Under the pieces are notes generated by a model, which saw nothing but the letters and a program-made list of their open reading frames with translations, was not told where the DNA came from and ran no database searches. DNA of 64,000 bases, taken from NCBI RefSeq assembly GCF_013359935.1, contig NZ_JABMCB010000192.1:248001-312000 (forward strand), read 5' to 3'. This document shows positions 61,284 through 64,000 of the stretch, piece by piece. A program made the position numbers and the translations under genes. The DNA is from Paenibacillus xylanilyticus. GTDB lineage: Bacteria > Bacillota > Bacilli > Paenibacillales > Paenibacillaceae. How positions within the stretch are numbered: the first letter of the stretch is position 1; the number at the start of each line of letters is the position of its first letter.

Positions 61284-63572
61284 TTAGCCATGACCGGAGG
61301 AGAAGAACGGGTCATCACCCGCATGACGCTTGCGATACTCTCCGGGGGTCAGCCCGTATCGACGCTTGAACATACGGATGAACGAGTTCGCATTTTGATA
61401 ACCGACCTGCATGGCGATATCCTGAATCCGCAGTTCCACATTCACAAGCAGTTCCTTGGCCCGTTCAACCCGCAGATTATTCAGATACTCGCTGAAGTTG
61501 ATGTTGGTTTTTTCCTTAAAAATACTGGAGAGATACCCCGGGGTTAAATTCAACTTGTCGGCAACGATATTCAAATTAATATCTTCCCCATAGTGATGGT
61601 CCAAATAGTCCAGCACAAAGCTGATGACCGGATCGCGCGTTTCCGACTGACTGCGGACTGCCGCAAGTACTGGTTGAACGAGCTCCCGAAGCCATTGCCT
61701 GTACTGCTGCACGGAATGAAAACCCGCAAATGGCTCACCCAGTGGAGAAGGATGAAGCTCAGACCCCATGGAACTCAAATTCAGCTTCATCACGGTTTTG
61801 CCGATTTGTTCCACTGCGCCAAGAGCAAAGGTGCGGAAGTCCTCTGCAGCCGCATCCTTGTGCTGCAGCTGTTCCAGCTGGCGATCCACCCAAGCGAAAA
61901 CGGCCTCCTCATTACCTGATTGCAGCAGATTGTGCAGCTCTTCCCCATAGGTTACCTTCACATGGAAGGCATTGGAGGAGGAAGCGCGCGGCTCTACAAT
62001 AATCTGCGTTTCCCCATTCAGTCTCCGCTCTTTCAACAGGATGGACAGGTTGCTGTACGCATCGGTAAACGGGATTTCTCCGGAATATACTGGACTCACT
62101 GCGATGGTCAGGTAGAGGGATTCTTCGGTAGCGAGCAATTCCTTCAGTGTATCCAGCGCCTGTAGTATACCGCTCTGCGGACCCGGATCGAACATCAGCA
62201 GTAACAGCTGATCCTGCTCGGGCTGAAGGGCAACACTGTTGTTTTGGCTGCTGCTGAACAGGCTCTGGATCAGCTTCCATAATAATAGGGTATGCTGCCC
62301 GAATTCATCTGGCAGGGATTTGAAACCAACCTTAAACAGAATGGAGACATAGGGCTGCTCGGGTTGCCGAACATCCTCAAGCTCCGCCAGGTAGGAGCTG
62401 AGCGGGATATTTTTCACTTTATGGGTATAAGCATACTGGCGTACAAGAGAGTTCTTCTGCGCAAGGTCGCTTTGAATGTAGCGGTTATTCTCCAAAATAG
62501 AGCTCAAACGGTCACCGATCATGGCGAATTCCTTTACACTGCTCAACTTGTCTGGCCCGCTGCCGGAATCTCGGTCAAGAGCGGCAATGAGGCGCTGAAG
62601 CGGCTGATTTAATCGCAGGCTGAAAAACAGGGACGAGAGCACGCTGATCAGTACAGCGGCTCCGAGCAGGAGCGCCAGCAGCAGCTGCATGCCGCGCATT
62701 TCCGCGCCAATGACCGCGGCCTGGGTTACCTGGACATAGGTAAACCCGGTTTGCTTGCCTTTTTCATAGAAGTAATACTGATCCCCAACGCGTTCATGTC
62801 TGCTTCCCTCTGCAGGAAGCGGAGGATTATGCATTTCCTCTTCTGACGTAGAGAACAACAGACGCCCCTCATTGTCCAGAATGTAGAACGGATTATTACC
62901 GGCATCACCATAGGTGTCCTGCATGCGCTGCGGATTCAGCATAACGATGCCGTACACGTCCTCGTAAGGAATGGCTTTCATCATGACCGGCAGCAGTTGT
63001 CCGAGGGAGCGGGAAGAATGAACGGTGTTTTCCGTAAAAGCGGCCGCAGGCATTACTTTGAGGAACTGGTTGTTCATGGTTTGAGTTTTCCAGTAGTCCG
63101 GTGGATATTCCTTACTGTAATAATATTTACCGAACATATCGCTGGCACTGCTGAGACCTTCCTTCTCCAGTACATAGTCTTCTTGCTTGAAATAGAGGAT
63201 GAAATTATCGATATGCAAAAATGGATTGGCATACAGGGTGGAGAGGTCCGATTTGACCTCTGTGGGAACATCGTAACGGCGATTCTCCTTAATGTGGCTC
63301 AAAATGCCCAGATTGGCTGTCCAGGTGTCCGATTGAGTGAGGGCCAGAATCATGTTCTGGGTCAGCCGAAAGTGGTTCTCATATCCTTCGACGGTCTGTG
63401 CAAGGCCCAATTCATTTTGTCTGACCATCTCCTGGTAAACTTTGTTGCTCAAGTACAGATGGGAGAACAAATTAAATGAAGCCAAAATTAGGATGACACT
63501 GAGAAAGCTCAGCATTAGCTTGGCAAACAGGCCATTCAGCGCAAATTTGCTTGTAAGCAGTCCCTTCATCAT
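61284..63572 (-). CDS. Membrane-anchored AraC-family regulator
   Basis: A 762-residue regulator of the Paenibacillus type: membrane helix 1 (FAKLMLSFLSVILILASFNLF, two parts around 15-35), an extracellular sensor region of about 240 residues (dCache-like), membrane helix 2 (LLLALLLGAAVLISVLSSLFF), a HAMP-like stretch, a long cytoplasmic linker and a C-terminal AraC HTH (DINLNIVADKLNLTPGYLSSIFKEKT, and IAMQVGYQNANSFIRMFKRRYGLTPGEYRK). ATG 63572 follows AAGGGGGA. These proteins usually control an adjacent sugar ABC operon, here the divergent permease at 63838. A plant-polysaccharide signal is likely but not shown. Confidence 0.9.
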   Translation of the reverse strand: MMKGLLTSKFALNGLFAKLMLSFLSVILILASFNLFSHLYLSNKVYQEMVRQNELGLAQTVEGYENHFRLTQNMILALTQSDTWTANLGILSHIKENRRYDVPTEVKSDLSTLYANPFLHIDNFILYFKQEDYVLEKEGLSSASDMFGKYYYSKEYPPDYWKTQTMNNQFLKVMPAAAFTENTVHSSRSLGQLLPVMMKAIPYEDVYGIVMLNPQRMQDTYGDAGNNPFYILDNEGRLLFSTSEEEMHNPPLPAEGSRHERVGDQYYFYEKGKQTGFTYVQVTQAAVIGAEMRGMQLLLALLLGAAVLISVLSSLFFSLRLNQPLQRLIAALDRDSGSGPDKLSSVKEFAMIGDRLSSILENNRYIQSDLAQKNSLVRQYAYTHKVKNIPLSSYLAELEDVRQPEQPYVSILFKVGFKSLPDEFGQHTLLLWKLIQSLFSSSQNNSVALQPEQDQLLLLMFDPGPQSGILQALDTLKELLATEESLYLTIAVSPVYSGEIPFTDAYSNLSILLKERRLNGETQIIVEPRASSSNAFHVKVTYGEELHNLLQSGNEEAVFAWVDRQLEQLQHKDAAAEDFRTFALGAVEQIGKTVMKLNLSSMGSELHPSPLGEPFAGFHSVQQYRQWLRELVQPVLAAVRSQSETRDPVISFVLDYLDHHYGEDINLNIVADKLNLTPGYLSSIFKEKTNINFSEYLNNLRVERAKELLVNVELRIQDIAMQVGYQNANSFIRMFKRRYGLTPGEYRKRHAGDDPFFSSGHG

Positions 63573-63718
63573 GACATTCCCCCTTGGATACAGCCGAAAA
63601 TCGTTTGGTCTAATCCTATCATAGCGGCATAAAGCTGACACAAACAATATGCACTTTTACTGATTTATACGCGGATATCTGGAAAATAGGAGTAAAGGCG
63701 AAAAGTTATATAACATGT

Positions 63719-63733
63719 AGATAGCGCTTTCTT
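63719..63733 (-). promoter_or_regulatory. cre-like CcpA site before the sugar ABC operon
   Basis: The minus strand reads AAGAAAGCGCTATCT; against WTGNAANCGNWNNCW only the second base differs. It lies about 105 bp upstream of the permease start, between divergent genes. Catabolite repression of a sugar ABC operon would fit. Confidence 0.5.
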
Positions 63734-63837
63734 AGGATTAATCGTTATAATTCGGAGACAAACCCGGGACCTTCAGGGGAAGTTATCTGACATTCAAGTC
63801 GATTTGCAATCATCTCTAATAAAGAGGGGGCATGCTG

Positions 63838-64000
63838 ATGGCTGATGCTGGCTTAATGCAAGACAAACTGCGAAAAAAAGTGAACCATCCACCTCGGCGG
63901 AAGGCGCGGATGGTCCGAATCTGGAACAAGAACAAGGCGCTATGGCTGCTCTTCCTGCCATGCCTCCTGTATTATTTGATCTTCCGCTATGCGCCGATGT
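63838..64000 (+). CDS. Sugar ABC transporter permease, LplB-like (3' partial)
   Basis: The first 54 codons of a permease of the LplB/MalF-type polysaccharide family: a basic leader (MADAGLMQDKLRKKVNHPP), then a first hydrophobic segment LWLLFLPCLLYYLIFRYAPM. The motif F-RYAPM is typical of LplB-type proteins of Paenibacillus oligosaccharide systems. The frame runs off the window. ATG 63838 is favoured because AGAGGGGG lies 7 bp upstream; ATG 63832 abuts it. It should pair with a second permease and a lipoprotein downstream, with the AraC regulator as likely controller. Confidence 0.85.
   Translation, partial: MADAGLMQDKLRKKVNHPPRRKARMVRIWNKNKALWLLFLPCLLYYLIFRYAPM

Overview
The window looks like a chromosomal segment of a Paenibacillus-type member of the Bacillales. 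The reasons are strong AGGAGG-type ribosome sites with many TTG and GTG starts, an S-layer (SLH) surface protein, secreted proteins with copper-amine-oxidase-N-like domains, a membrane-anchored AraC regulator beside an LplB-type sugar permease, SigD, CtsR, Fur, Fnr and LicT-type control sites, and moderate GC content. This is inference from gene content. I saw no rRNA, tRNA, CRISPR array, IS element or prophage.

Layout. 1-4.8 kb: the end of a fused oligopeptide ABC ATPase, a lipoprotein, a SUFU-LuxR operon and an orphan Xre/MbcA/ParS-like small protein. 4.8-11.3 kb: an aryl-beta-glucoside locus (6-phospho-beta-glucosidase, a second copy broken by one amber codon, a LicT antiterminator and a BglP EIIBCA transporter). 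Three RAT/terminator switches divide it. 11.4-19.5 kb: a LysR regulator, ankyrin protein, NCS2 permease, PilZ protein, then a same-strand run of HEAT-repeat (frameshifted), unknown, SUKH and DUF5412-like genes resembling immunity-gene arrays. 19.8-23.4 kb: an ECF sigma/anti-sigma pair and a chemoreceptor behind a SigD-type promoter. 23.6-30 kb: DUF4850 and VOC proteins, alkaline phosphatase, an M20 amidohydrolase and a beta-propeller protein. 30-37 kb: divergent SDR/LysR, Hsp20 with tandem CtsR operators, DUF1697, SUKH, a beta-helix lipoprotein, DUF2625 and two decayed gene remnants. 37-45.7 kb: MFS exporter, Ca2+ P-type ATPase, short hybrid-cluster protein with a Fnr-like box, a PTS EIIBC-like protein without the EIIB cysteine, and a collagen-like protein. 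46-49.7 kb: a second isoprenyl transferase, an SDR, and TetR divergent from CueP. 49.7-52.9 kb: a Fur-controlled siderophore uptake pair with a fused FecCD permease and no ATPase. 53-58.7 kb: a 1152-residue SLH protein divergent from a STAND ATPase regulator, with a perfect inverted repeat between them. 58.8-64 kb: an aminotransferase, a leucine-rich repeat protein, a membrane AraC regulator, and the start of a sugar ABC permease behind a cre-like site.

How the genes work together. The clearest unit is the bgl locus: BglP imports and phosphorylates aryl-beta-glucosides, LicT senses flux through its PRD histidines and opens the RAT-gated terminators, and the GH1 enzyme cleaves the phosphorylated sugar. 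The most novel-looking unit is the STAND regulator/SLH pair with its shared operator. Several single-site lesions (amber codon, +1 frameshift, decayed fragments) show ongoing gene loss or sequence errors that reads could settle.
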